Source: Pyrenula massariospora
Taxonomy: Eukaryota; Ascomycota; Eurotiomycetes; Pyrenulales; Pyrenulaceae
Reading direction: 5' to 3'
Assembly: GCA_021030905.1 (NCBI GenBank)
Contig: JAGFMI010000016.1
Span: 620,001-684,000, forward strand
DNA: 64,000 nt
Position numbers and translations under genes: made by a program
Notes under the pieces: model-generated
What the model was told of the DNA's origin: nothing
What the model saw: only the letters and a program-made list of their open reading frames with translations
The model's database searches: none
Shown here: positions 13,001 to 24,280 of the stretch, in pieces
Layout: the number at the start of each line of letters is the position of its first letter
How positions within the stretch are numbered: the stretch's first letter is position 1

Positions 13001-14939
13001 GTCTCCACCCAGCATTACAGCATCACTCCAGTGCTCAAAGTTTACATAGCCAGCCAAGCTTTGGGAGTATCACCTCGCCTCAAGGATTTCAGTCATCTCC
13101 CAACCAAGTGCCGATGCAGCCGCCCCCTTCTATACCCAGTTTTTTGGAAGGACATACCCGCCATCCTCTTGGCCCGAGCCTTGGCCCTGGTGTTCCTACA
13201 GGAGATTTTCGAGGTGCACGGGAGGAAGAGCTTCCAGCTTTCGTAGAGCGCATGAATCTGAACCGCGGAAGTCAATTGCCGTACGTTTCTGGTTCGCTTG
13301 GCAGTCGATTCCCAGAAGCTGGCGCTGTTGGGACTATGTTGGATGATCGGGAACGACTGCAGGCGGAACAACAAGCTCAAGATGCTCTTGCACGACAGGA
13401 CCAGGAATCGGACGCCCGAGACGCGGATGATCGACTTCGCCAATTTCAGGCACTAAGGAATACTGCAGACCAAGAACTGCAGTACCAAGATTCCCGGGAT
13501 GTGCTTGCGCAGCCGATGAGGTTTCCTCAGGCAGCTTCTTCTCATGAACTCTCCTATCAGACCCTGGCGGGGCACGATACAGATGTTCGAGCTGATCCAG
13601 ACCGAGTTGGGACACAGTTGCATCAAGTGAACGAAGGTTCAGCGCCTTTGAACGAAGGTGATGTTGGGGCTGAGTCTCCCAGCGACTCCTCTGATTCTGC
13701 TTGGATTAGGGTAGATGCTCTAGCTGCTTCAAAAGTACCACCACGTCAAGCTGTATCCCCTCTTCCTGCACCCGCAGCACAGAGGAATAGGCAAAATGTT
13801 GCGGACAATCTTGCTGCTGAGACCCGGTCTCAAAATCAAACACCAACTGAGACCCCGACGACATCTGTTGCGCCCTGGGCCGAGAAGTCCGCAGAACCAG
13901 CGAAGGGCCCATCTCTGAAAGAGATCCAAGAAGCTGAAGCTCGAAAGGCTGCACGAGACGAAGAAATAGCCGTGGCTGCTCGAAAAGCGCAGGCTGAACA
14001 GGAACGACAAACCGCACCAATGCCGCCAGCACCAGGATTGCCGCAGACATCCACCTGGGCTGCCTCCACGAATACCCCTTTAGGTTCAACGGCTTCTGTA
14101 TGGTCCAAACCCAGTAACGGAAAAGTTGCCGCAGCAGTCCCAGCTGCAGCTGCACGAAAGACTCTCGCGCAGATCCAAAAGGAGGAGGAAGCGCGCAAAC
14201 AACGTCAGGCCGCGACTACCGCCAGTGTTCAGAATGCGACTGTATCTAGCGCAGCGCAAGGAAAGAGATACGCTGACCTAGCAAGCAAGATCAGCAACCC
14301 GACCTCAGCGGCACCTGGAGTCTGGACGACCGTTGGATCCAGCGGCAAAGTCAAGCCTCCGCCTACAGTCGTTGCTACGCCACAAGTAGGAGGACGATCT
14401 GCTAGTGGGAATCTTCCTGCAACGGCCGGCCCTCAGAAAACAAAAACAAGTGCTCAGCCGACCCGATCCATCACGTCTACATCAATCTCAATATCATCAA
14501 ACCAACCAAAGGCTACCGAGGAATTTCTTAAGTGGGCAAGAAGCGCGTTGGGCAAGGGTCTTAATAGCAACTTGAATGGTAAGTGGCTACTTAAACTATC
14601 AATCAATGTCATACACTTACATCTAACGCAGTCGACGAATTCGTCCAAAATCTCCTAGCGTTGCCTCCAGAGCCGGAGATTATTTCTGACTCAATTTATG
14701 GCAACTCCAAGACCCTAGATGGGCACCGTCTCGCCGAAGAATTTCTCCGTCGACGTAAACTCGCAGACAGGGGGATTGTTGACCCTTCTTCGAATGTTCT
14801 TTCTGCGAATGGTAATTCTGAGCCCAAGAGCGGAGGTGGATGGAATGAGATTGCAAAGAAAGGCCCTGCAAACGTCGCCAAAGAAGATACGAATTCTGCG
14901 TTTAAGGTTGTTGCTGCAAAGAAAAAAGGAAAGCGGTGA
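10080..14939 (+). CDS. Large GYF-domain protein (Smy2/Syh1-like)
   Basis: Exons 10080-10171, 10287-10710, 10762-14578 and 14632-14939 give about 1546 residues. The start MPSPLTSSF follows a pyrimidine-rich leader. The first junction restores TGG in E-W-S-R-T-R; the last gives N-L-N-V-D-E-F. The segment 10711-10761 has a perfect donor (GTAAGT) and a CTGAC..CAG end but is 51 nt without a stop, so it could also be read through. Around residues 765-825 is a GYF domain with the hallmarks W-x-Y-x-DPQG, QGPFSG and W-x-x-x-GFF, which binds proline-rich peptides. The rest is low-complexity Ser/Pro/Gly sequence, Gln-rich coiled-coil-like stretches (about 890-930, 1040-1090, 1230-1270) and a basic Lys-rich end. 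Yeast relatives link to ER-Golgi traffic and mRNA regulation; the role here is inferred from the domain only. Confidence 0.9.
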
Positions 14940-16103
14940 CGTAAAAGGTGAATTGCTCTTGTCAAGTGCTTATCTTGCATTGAAGACCATGGATCATTGC
15001 TTGAGCATCTGGATTCCTTGCTTGTTTCGACTTCGGAGCCTTTGTCGTTGTCAGCATGCAGAGAAGATCACTCTTGCGCTCCAGTCAACCTAAGTCAGAA
15101 TAAGGTAGAAGCGGCTCAGTCAGGAGCAGATGCTTTCAACCTAGAGCTATATGGCTTCCCCACGGAGAAATGGCTAGAAAATTGCTCGTAGGTGTTGCTC
15201 GGATCACTCTCCAAGCTTTGTGAGTGTACGGCTCGATGCTACCACCATGGAGAAATACATTACGTGACCATTAAGATTCTCAAAGTCAAGCAACTAAGAA
15301 TTTGCACTCCGCAACGGATATGCTCGTACTATCAATAGCCTCGGCTTTAAGTGTACTTCACGACAGTGTGATAGGAGTGAAATCTTAGAAACCCTGTACG
15401 GGCGGCTCTCAGAATTCGCCGCATATCCGATTATTAGCCGGACGGGTGCCCGGGCTAATCTTCGGGTGAGCCACAATAAACTCGCCACACCCAGCCACAA
15501 GGCAACCATTGCCTTTCACCACTTCTGCATCCAGCCGAATATCCAACCTACAAGGCCTTCACTTTTTGCCAGGCACACCTCAGCCAAAATGCGCACAAGT
15601 ATGTTCCGATGCGTCAGCAGTGAAGCAGATAAGGCCACAGTCCAGGCATCAATCACCGCGATCATGCCGGCACAGGCAACTGAACAGTCACCACCTTACT
15701 ACAATTGCCTGTGTGATCAATGGATTCCACCCTCACATTTCCTTCCATCTATTCCTTCTGTGCCTTCGTATTCCTTCCTTGTTTGTTACTTCACGTTCCT
15801 CACTTGTTCTTTCTATGGGTTCTGGTAGGTGGCATTCGTAGGAAGCTGCTCTCACAATAGTTGTTTGGTAGGAGTTTTGGTTCACTGATAAAATGATCAG
15901 TCTTTCAACCTGACACAGAGGTAAGCCGATCTTCCCGACATTGTCATTTTCGGACACAACAAAATCGCTGACAGCCATCCCAGCCACAAATATACTCACC
16001 AAAATCTTTTCCTTCCGGTTATCCATCAAAGTAATTTACAGTGTTCACACCTACCAAATTTCAAGTAATAACCAAAACGGAACTCGGCACATCGTTTAAC
16101 AGG
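14940..16103. other. Intergenic region
   Basis: No supported gene. It holds the 3' flank of the GYF gene and the leader of the AAA ATPase gene. Short open frames in both directions are not protein-like. Confidence 0.5.
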
Positions 16104-19070
16104 ATGGATTCGGAGGCAACAAAGCAGGACGTTAAGTCTCAGGAAACACCAGCTAAATCGACTACATCAGAAAAGAAACCTGTTGCAACAGCCGAGGATA
16201 GGTCCAAGAAAAAGAATACATGCAAGAAACATTCAAAATCAGTCAAGTCGGAGAGGCGGCCTAAAACGAAAAAAATCAAGATGACGAACAGAACAAATCG
16301 GTCAGAAAGCAGCGACACCGACATCTCAGACAGCTCTTCCTCGTCTTCTTCATCTTCCGATTCCTCCAGCTCCTCCGATTCGTCGCATTCGAATCAATCA
16401 AGAACCGATTCTGGGTCGTCCGATTCGTCGCATTCGAATCAATCAAGAACCGATTCTGGGTCGTCCGATTCTGAGCAGTCTGAAGCTCGACGTAAGCACA
16501 GAGAAACACGGCGCAAACGCCAGAAGCGACAACGCAAAGCAAAGCCAAAACATGATTCTAGCTCAGACAATGATTTGTCCAGCTTAGACGAGGACTCGTC
16601 AGAGCCAGGACATAATACCATGAAGCTAAAAGGCAAGCGGCCTGATCGACCAAAGACTTCGAAACGTGCCAAGAACTCCAGTGCTAGCAGAGGCTCTGCA
16701 GGCGGTAGTAAATGGAAGCCTAGAGTAAAAGATCTCGAATTACGAATGTCCAAGGTGGAGGCTTCTTCGATGACAAAGCCGAAGAGCGCTAAATCAAAGA
16801 AGAAGCATGACTCTAAACCGAGATACAAACGAGTCGATCACTTATGGGACGAAGCAACCCATCGATGGAAACAGCAAGAGACGGTGGAAGATCGTGATGA
16901 AGCGATGTGGGATAAATATGCTTTCACTGTCAGAAGAAGGTTTGACTGGGAACACAAATATTCGGATACTGTTATCGACATTAAGAGCAAGCCGTTGAAA
17001 GACGCTCTTAAGCATATCTTAGAAGGAGTACCTGGTATCTCAATGGCTGTAAAGACTCCCAATGTGGATCCAAATATGCTCTTCCTCTTCATCGAAGAAA
17101 TGAGATCTCACGCGAAAGAGCTCAAGGCCGCCAGAAAGGGCCCAAAGGATAAGAAGTCTCGGAGACTCAACGCTGCCAAAGCCGACCATCTCAGCCTTTT
17201 GATCAAATTCGTTAAGAAAGACTATGCAGACACTAAGAAAACACTGAATCCTCTGCTTGAAAACAAAACGATATCGTTCGACCTTTTGTGGGCTCTTTTC
17301 AAACCCAACTCTATCATTTTCAGTCCGACCTACGGAGATACGGATGAGCCTCGAGCCTTCAAGATAGAGTACGCATATAAACAGGCACATCCTACTAAAG
17401 GTGTCTATTATCAGGTCGAGGGCCATTATTTAGAATATGACGGTAAAATTTTTGGACTTGGAAAAATACACTTGGAAGTTCCCTCGTTCAATGGCATCCG
17501 AAAAGTCGCTAGCCTTAATTGCTATCCTTTAGAATACCACGAGAATGAGAAGGCGATCAAAGAGCAATTAATCACGAGAGGCAAGGCTTTCGTGACTCTA
17601 AAAGGAACAAACTACCGCCAATATTCGGGGATGGCTTATGTTAAGACCAAAAAGGGTGTTCAAAAGCTCAGTACCAATGGCCGAGTGATGATCGACCCAG
17701 CTAGTTTCCGCAGAATCAATCCGAACTATTTGATCAGTACGGTAAATCCGCCGAACGCAGAAGGTGTCGAGTACGTTTCCGTACATGACAGTGAGAGTGA
17801 GTGTTGCAGCGACAACGAATGCGACTCAAGTGAGGACGAGAAAGATAACAAAGATGACAACGATCAAGTTCAGCGGCGAAAGAAAAAATACAAGGTCGTT
17901 TATGACAAGGAAACAGAATCTTACATGCTCGTGCCTGTGGAGTACGGCGAGGACAAAGAGGAAATAATCCCGACGCAAACATTAGACGATGTCTCGAAAG
18001 ACGAGATTGATGAGTTCACCGAGGAAGATCTCTTGATCGCAAGCCCTGTGGTGCTTGGTTTCTCTTTCCATGACAAGGTTTGGCTGGAGCTAAAGATTTC
18101 AGCGCTTAACTGCATTGTGTGGAACGAGTATGCCTTTGATTCGCTTGTGCTTCCACCAGAGCAGAAGGGTATCATTAAAGCCCTCGTCGAGAGTCACAAA
18201 TTTCACCCAGCAAAGAACGTGGATGACGTGATCTCAGGGAAAGGCAAAGGACTTGTTGCTGTGTTGCATGGTCCCCCAGGGACGGGCAAGACACTCACTG
18301 CTGAAGGCATTGCAGAGCTATTGAAGTGTCCACTGTATATGGTCAGCACAGGCGAATTGGGTACGGACGCCAGAACTCTTGAGCGAGAGCTGCAAAACAT
18401 TCTTGAGATTACTCAAGTCTGGGGAGCATTGTTACTCCTTGACGAAGCTGACGTGTTTCTCGAGCAACGAGGAACTTACGACCTACATCGCAACGCCATG
18501 GTGGGTATCTTCCTCCGAACACTAGAATATTTCCACGGCATCATTTTCCTCACCACCAACCGTGTCCACAACTTCGATACAGCCTTTCAGAGCCGAATCC
18601 ACCTCGCTTTGCAATACAAGGACCTGGATTTTGCCGCGAGAAAGAATGTTTGGGAGGTATTCTTCAAGCGAGTTAGAGCAATTGAGGGGATGGAAGTGGC
18701 GGACTTCTCAACCCATGACATCGAAGAACTTGCGAGAATTGATCTGAACGGTAGACAGGTGCGCCTCGAATGAATTCGACATGGGGTTATCGCTGATTTG
18801 AGAATACAGATCAAGAACTCTACCCGGATGGCCCAAGCTTTGGCCGTCAATAGAAAGGTACCTCTTTCGATGAAAGAAATAAGAGAGGTGAGTCTTTACA
18901 GACATAGCAATGATCGTTACCCTTCATTAAACCTCTCAGGTTCTCAATGTGGCGCGTGAGTTCAAGGATTACTTCGTGGGTGGCCCAGGCTGGAAGGAAG
19001 CGGAACATGGTATGTTATGCAAGAAATTTCTAGTGCCTTCTGGCTAATGATGCTTCCAGCATACACGTAG
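16104..19070 (+). CDS. Ser-rich DUF7025/AAA-type ATPase
   Basis: Exons 16104-18758, 18810-18887, 18940-19009 and 19060-19070 give 937 residues. The ATG at 16104 is the first in the frame; the codons before it are open but lack ATG. The N-terminal 240 residues are highly charged and Ser-rich, with a 15-residue tandem repeat. A central domain of the type annotated DUF7025 (about 395-560, with Y-Q-V-E-G-H-Y-L-E-Y-D-G-K and the later RGKAFVTLKG) precedes an acidic stretch and an AAA core: Walker A GPPGTGKT near residue 722, Walker B LLLLDEAD near 775, sensor-like TTNRVHNFD and arginine-containing AFQSRIHLAL. The three last introns restore the C-terminal helical lid L-N-G-R-Q/I-K-N and end A-Y-T-stop. 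The family is expanded in Pezizomycotina and mostly uncharacterised; substrate and location are unknown. Confidence 0.9.
16374..16463 (+). repeat. Two tandem 45-bp repeats inside the AAA ATPase gene
   Basis: Two copies of a 45-bp unit stand head to tail (16374-16418 and 16419-16463) and appear identical. Each codes for 15 residues of the form S-D-S-S-H-S-N-Q-S-R-T-D-S-G-S. A third partial start follows directly. Confidence 0.9.
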
Positions 19071-19594
19071 GGCTGTGCGGGCTCGATGGCAGTTTGCACG
19101 CGCATTAATAAGGATGTTTTCGACCTACATTTCTATGTTTCTTTTGCCTCTATCCTTTAGTTACTACAACTTACGTATCGGTAAACATTCAAAGTCAAAA
19201 TGGTCTGATCTCGAAGACGCCAAATGGAGAATTGGAGAATTTGAAGCCGATGATAGCATACGGGGAAATATGTTTGGGTTGGAAAATCACATCTTTACAC
19301 CTTCCCCTAGAAAAGCATTCTGGACTCAACTGTTCGCGCCTCCATTCCAAAAGATAAGCGTGGGAACTGTATCATTTTACGCATTCCAAGTCACGCATTG
19401 TAATGCGAGGGGTTTCGTTCTTTTATAATAATCAAATACACGCAGCCTTCAAATACGACGACGTTTTCGGCAGTCGTTTGCCGAATACCGAAAGGCCAAC
19501 GGTCTCAGTTATGCTTCTCCACTACGAGACTGTACCCTTGAATTTGCTTGTCCCCTTCAAATTCATCTTCCGCTCGTCTTCCTATACCCTCTGT
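19071..19594. other. Short intergenic region between convergent genes
   Basis: It lies between the 3' ends of the AAA ATPase gene and the thioredoxin-like gene. No supported gene is seen. Confidence 0.5.
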
Positions 19595-20001
19595 TCAAGC
19601 AAACTCCTCAACAGCCCCTTTCAGCTCCATCCCTGCAACCTTTCCCTCGAGAACTTTCTTCTTCTCCCCACCCCTGTAGAGTGCGGTCACAGGGACCTGA
19701 TCTGTACCAAGTTTCTCCACGACGCCTTGAACTTTGGTGATGTCGACTTGATAAAATTTAACGTTCGGGGGGACCTTTGTAGAGGCTTTGCTGACGAGCT
19801 CGACGAGCTCGGTGGAGGTTGGGGTGTTGTCGGTGAAGACGACGAGGAGGAGCTGGTCGGGCGGGGCGGAGATGACGGAGGAGCGGAAGGAAGTTGGGCT
19901 AAGGGAAGATTTAATTTGAAAGTCCCTGAATTGAAAGGAGGACAGGGAGGTGAGGAACAGGTCTTTCATACGCCTTACCTGTCGAGAACGGGAATAGACA
20001 T
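19595..20001 (-). CDS. Thioredoxin-fold protein lacking the CxxC motif
   Basis: Two exons (20001-19979 and 19925-19595) give 117 residues: MSIPVLDR/DFQIK, then after splicing a thioredoxin-like order: strand LLLVVFTDNT, helix, VKFYQVDITK, the cis-proline segment VPVTALYRGG and a C-terminal helix. The spacing matches thioredoxin, but where WCGPC should stand the protein has TDNTPTS, so there is no redox-active cysteine pair. Family knowledge suggests such proteins act as binding or scaffold modules, not as reductases. The first exon was chosen because its donor (GTAAGG) and acceptor (TTCAG) give a better N-terminus than the in-frame ATG at 19969, which lies inside the intron. The gene converges with the AAA ATPase gene. 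Confidence 0.7.
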
Positions 20002-20741
20002 GATTGCAGTCTTGGACAGAAGAGCGCTCACTATCTTAGAAATGTCGACTTGGCTGGAATATGATTAATGTGCTGTAGGAAGAAACTTGGTTGATCGAGA
20101 GATCCTAGGCCTGTTCCTTCTCAATACTTATACCTCTTCCCGAAACCGCTCCATACTCTCAACGGAGATGTCGTTACTAACAATAGAACCGCCATCGGCA
20201 TCGTACTACAGGCGGTGAAACAGCCGCGACTCAGTCTGCTGTCAAATGAGAGATGGGACGTTGCCATCGAAGTCTCTAGTTTGCTCCACACTGAAAGGTT
20301 GTCGCTCCGTAGCGTGAGCCTGTGTCCGGCGAACGGACGATGTAGGCTGGGTGAAGGTTGAGCACGGTCAAAAAATTCAGGAAAAGGAACAATACACTCT
20401 GGAAAGCCCAGGCTGTTCCAAACCCTTTCAACAAAGCTGCAGATTGCATTTCAAGCTTCATACTTGCAACATAACAGGCCCTATGATCGCAGGAGCGAGT
20501 CGCACATCTCGGTTGGAGAAGGAAGGTTGTCTGTATCGTCTGACCTGGGTCAGAGCTCGAGGAAAGAAATGATTGTCGACGATGTATGCAGGCCTATGCC
20601 CAGAGAGAAATCTGAATGTAGATCAAGTACCAATAGGTTGTAATCACGACCTAATAACTTCATCAAAGACCATATGCAGAGCCTTCACAGCATGTATCTA
20701 AAGCCTACCGACCGCTTTACTGCCTCTCCATACCCCTGTAA
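20002..20741. other. Intergenic region between thioredoxin-like gene and MFS relic
   Basis: No supported gene. It contains the promoter of the thioredoxin-like gene and the 3' flank of the MFS relic. Confidence 0.5.
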
Positions 20742-22248
20742 CTATTCATCTTCCACCCTTTCTAACTTTTTGTTGTCTCGCCATTGCACAAGCCGGACTG
20801 ATAGAGCGAAAAGTGCAACAAGCAGACAGACCGCTGCATTAGCGCTTCCTCCCGGCACATACTGCGGGCCGTCTGAGGATGGATACATGTAGCTACCATA
20901 GATCATTACAGTGTTTCCAATCACATTACAAACAGCAATGCATGCACTTCTCTTCACCAATGGCCTTAGAAACGAGTTCGCCACCCACGCGACAATGATC
21001 TGGTAAGCAGACACCGCGCGCATAGGCATGAGAAACATGGCGAAGAACCGCGCCCCAATAGCCGTTGCCGAGATCGCGATGATATTGCTAATGCAAGAGA
21101 GCATCATAAGGCTGATGATGGTGAATCGAGGGGTCGCTTGTACGTCCAGAAGTCCAGGTCACAAGGAGGAAGACAAAGGTGGCAAATCAGACAGGGACGG
21201 TAAGTAGAAATGTCTCCACCTGGCCGAATTCCAATGTGCCAACGATGGAAGGGAAGAAATATTGGAATGTTTGCGAGGGGAGAGAAATGTGCTGAAGAAG
21301 AATGAAAACATAGAGGCGGTAGTCGCGGAAGGCCTCTTTGACCCCTGTGGTAAGTGTGATGGCACCTTTATCGTCGGCTTCTTGGGCATCGATGTAGAGG
21401 CGATATTGCGCGTACTGGAGCTCTTCGGCAGTCAACCAGCCTTTGGTATTCGAGGGAAGGTTGGGAAGAATGATCGCCGCAACTATCGCAACAAAGATTG
21501 TTATCGAGCGTTCGATAATAAAGAGCCATCGCCATCCGTAGATGCCTTTATCGTGATCAAGATTGCCCAGAACACCAGCGGTAATAAGTCCACCAAATAT
21601 GTTAGCCAACGCATTGCCAGAGTAGAACCAGGCAATCCGATGGCTTAACTCTGCCCTTGTGTACCAGCTGGACATCAGGAAGATTGCGCCTGGGAAGAAA
21701 GGCGCCTCTGCAACACCAAGACAGATCCGAACCGCGATGAGGCTGCCATATGAATGAACCGCAGCTGCGCAGGCAGATACCACGTCCTCAATCACCATAA
21801 CGGCTCCCAGGTAGATTGACGGTCTCACTCGTGTGATGATAACGTTCGAAGGTAATTGCATCAGAAGGTAGCCCTGCAAGCATGAGCAGAAAGGACATAT
21901 CTAGAATACAATGGTACGATGATCATCTCACAAACAAGATACTCGTTGCTGTATTGAACTGAGTACCAGTCATCTCCAAATCGTGCTCCAAACCGCCCAA
22001 GCGGGCTTAGGTGAGATTTTTCCTATCCAGGAAATTCAGAAAGTAGAGAAGCACAGCATTGGAAGCTGACGGACATCGACTTCACGCAAAAATTTCTTTA
22101 TCTCCTGTTTATGCCAACCCTCGTCTCCGGTAACAAAACTTTTAATTAGTCACTCGTCAACAGTTTCGAGCTTTGCTGATCTATCAGGTGGATGCGGCGA
22201 TCCGTTCTGCTCAACATGATCTTTTTCTCCATGGTCAATTGTTGCCAT
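20742..22248 (-). pseudogene. Decayed MFS permease (allantoate/tartrate-type anion symporter family)
   Basis: The minus strand carries nearly the whole of a 12-helix permease of the Dal5/Tna1-type anion:cation symporter family: an N-terminal segment ending V-D-V-R-Q-L-P-M-L, helix 1 with YFLNFLDRKNLT, then GGLEHDLEMTG, GYLLMQLPSNV, RICLGVAEAPFFPG, GWRWLFIIE, and C-terminal GPQYVPGGSANAAVCLL. It is broken in at least five places: stops TGA at 22152-22150, TAA at 22009-22007 (where relatives often have Asn, Gln or Ala) and TGA at 21189-21187 (after L-L-T-V-P-V), plus frame changes near 22040-22052 and near 21121-21135. One ordinary intron remains around 21945-21885. Each stop can be explained by a C-to-T or G-to-A transition. 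It diverges from the DenD-like gene at 22813, suggesting it once imported that pathway's substrate. Confidence 0.85.
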
Positions 22249-22812
22249 TGTCAAGGTATCATAGGCTTCTGCAACACCTCGAAGGTCGAGACTCCGGTAT
22301 AACTTCAATATTTATTGTCAAATACAAGTCATCCAACACGTTAAAATAAACTAAAGAATGTCTATAGAATTGATGTACGAGAATAGAACGGTGAAGAGAT
22401 GGCCATTCGCTTGTTAATGTCCAGCCTAAGCCCACTGAGTGAAAACCTGAGAAACGAAATACAGGTATGGAGGGTGAAGCTTCTGGGCCATGCGCGCAGG
22501 TCATGATGGAGGGCAGTCATGGACACCAAGATCCGTCAAGGAATTCCTACCGATGACCACTGGATTCTTCTGTTGGTTTGCAAATATACTGAGAGATTGG
22601 AGACAACATGAGCGCCTTTTGGTGGTTATTCTAAGTCCAACGCGGAGAGCGGGGAGAGGGGAGCCTCGACCTTGCGGTCAACAGCCGACCACTTAAAACA
22701 TGTTAATAACCAGGCTTATAATTCTTGAGCGCAAAACGCGTTTGTAAGTAAGGAGCAGCCCCTTGCGCATCGACAAACCATCTTGCACCATTACACTAAA
22801 CATCGCTTCGGT
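22249..22812. promoter_or_regulatory. Shared divergent promoter of MFS relic and DenD-like gene
   Basis: These 564 bp separate the start of the broken permease (minus) from the dehydrogenase start (plus), the arrangement expected for co-regulated transporter and enzyme genes. No coding sequence is evident. No particular factor site can be named from sequence alone. Confidence 0.45.
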
Positions 22813-23760
22813 ATGCACATCCTGGTGACTGGAGCGGCTGGGTTCATCGGACAACTAGTGGCTGAAAGGCTTTTGAATGATGAAAGCCATACGGTGCTGC
22901 TAAGCGATGTCATTGCCCCGCCAATACCTAGGGGTGTCAAATACCCTCAAAATGCAACGACTGCGAAGGTTGACCTCTGCGAAGCAGCAGGGTCTGTGGT
23001 GGACAAGTCTCTAGATGCGGCATTCGTCTTCCACGGCATCATGTCCGCAGGATCAGAAGCAAATTTTGATCTAGGAATGAAAGTCAATCTTGATGCCACC
23101 AAAAGCCTTTTGGAAGCCTTCCGGGCGAAAAGTCCCGGCGTCCGCGTCATCTATTCGTCCAGTCAAGCAGTTTACGGACTTCCACTGCCTGAAGTGATCG
23201 ATGAGACTGTCCTGCCTACTCCCCAGACATCTTACGGGGCCGAGAAGCTCATGTGCGAGACACTGATCAATGAATACACCAGGAGGAAATTCATTGACGG
23301 TGTCATTCTTCGCTTTCCGACGATATCAATTCGGCCAGGAAAACCGACCGCAGCGGCATCTTCATTTCTGTCCGGGATGATCAGGGAGCCTTTGAATGGG
23401 ATCGAGAGCATTGTGCCGCTCGAGGATCGCTCCTTCACATCCTGGCTTTGCTCTCCAAGAACACTTGTTAAAAATCTACTCCACGCTTTGACTATCTCAT
23501 CAGACAAGCTAGACCCTCACATGCGGGTTCTGAATTCTCCCGGAATAGGAGTCACGATCCAAGAGATGATGGACGCGCTAGAAAGGGTAGGCGGTACAAA
23601 AGCGTTAGAGCTGGTGAAGGAGAAAACAGATCCAGAGATGGAGAGAATCCTCCGCAGTTGGCCCACGAAAGTCAACAATAAGAAAGCCTATGACCTTGGC
23701 TTCAAGCCGGATATATCGTTTGAGCAGGCGGTGATAGATTACCAGGAGAGCCTGGGATAG
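22813..23760 (+). CDS. NAD-dependent epimerase/dehydratase, DenD (D-erythronate dehydrogenase)-like
   Basis: A single uninterrupted exon of 315 residues. The start MHILVTGAAGFIG gives the nucleotide-binding GxxGxxG of an extended short-chain dehydrogenase; upstream in-frame codons lack ATG. The acidic residue after strand 2 (L-L-S-D) favours NAD. The catalytic S-S-S...Y-G-A-E-K triad is present (Tyr near residue 141), and the segments HGIMSAGSEANFD, RFPTISIRPGKP and F-T-S-W-L-C are typical of the DenD group, which oxidises D-erythronate to 2-keto-D-erythronate. The substrate is inferred from resemblance. The gene diverges from a broken anion permease and is followed in the same direction by a class II aldolase gene, which supports a catabolic role for a C4-C6 sugar acid. 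Confidence 0.85.
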   Translation: MHILVTGAAGFIGQLVAERLLNDESHTVLLSDVIAPPIPRGVKYPQNATTAKVDLCEAAGSVVDKSLDAAFVFHGIMSAGSEANFDLGMKVNLDATKSLLEAFRAKSPGVRVIYSSSQAVYGLPLPEVIDETVLPTPQTSYGAEKLMCETLINEYTRRKFIDGVILRFPTISIRPGKPTAAASSFLSGMIREPLNGIESIVPLEDRSFTSWLCSPRTLVKNLLHALTISSDKLDPHMRVLNSPGIGVTIQEMMDALERVGGTKALELVKEKTDPEMERILRSWPTKVNNKKAYDLGFKPDISFEQAVIDYQESLG

Positions 23761-24280
23761 AAAGAGCACAGGTCAGGGATGCGGCTCAAGAGCAGGATGA
23801 GATGGAAGAGACGCGTTGTCCCAAAAAGGTCTAGCGCCGCCGTTGAATCTCACCCACCCACCGAGTCACTTCGTCCGTCTTCTTCATCTTTGACCATCCA
23901 ACGAAACTACCGAGATGCTGTCAAATCCCTTCAGCAACTACTCCCTGTGAGAAACCGAATCGTCTGCACGCCTGAAGAGCTTGAGTAAGCGCGAGTTGCC
24001 GATGTTTCGGCGATTGACCCCCCGCATAGTGGGCGCCAATGATGACGACGAAAAGATTGGAGATGGGATCTTAGTCATTACACGAACTTTGTACTCATAT
24101 TCCATCTAGGTATCTAGGCTTGTCAACAACCGGAGCATCTTATCACCGAGTACTCCAGAGCCGTCAAAGACTAAATATTCTAAATTCCAAGTAGAGGATT
24201 TGCAGGCCCCCTTCGAGTCTTTTCCGTTATTTCTTGCATAGAATCACCCTCTCCGTTGTCATTCTTTACCTTTCCCTGTC
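23761..24280. other. Intergenic region between dehydrogenase and aldolase genes
   Basis: A 69-codon plus-strand frame (23779-23988) starts soon after the dehydrogenase stop and ends R-I-V-C-T-P-E-E-L-E; it resembles no family I know and may be chance. A four-carbon-acid-sugar kinase, which often accompanies DenD, is not present here. Confidence 0.4.

Noticed and set aside
16041-16103. Extension of the AAA ATPase frame upstream to 16041
   Set aside because: The extension begins with GTG, not ATG; the first ATG at 16104 is a better eukaryotic start.
19403-20068. 221-codon plus-strand frame
   Set aside because: It is the antisense of the spliced thioredoxin-like gene, whose fold and intron are better supported.
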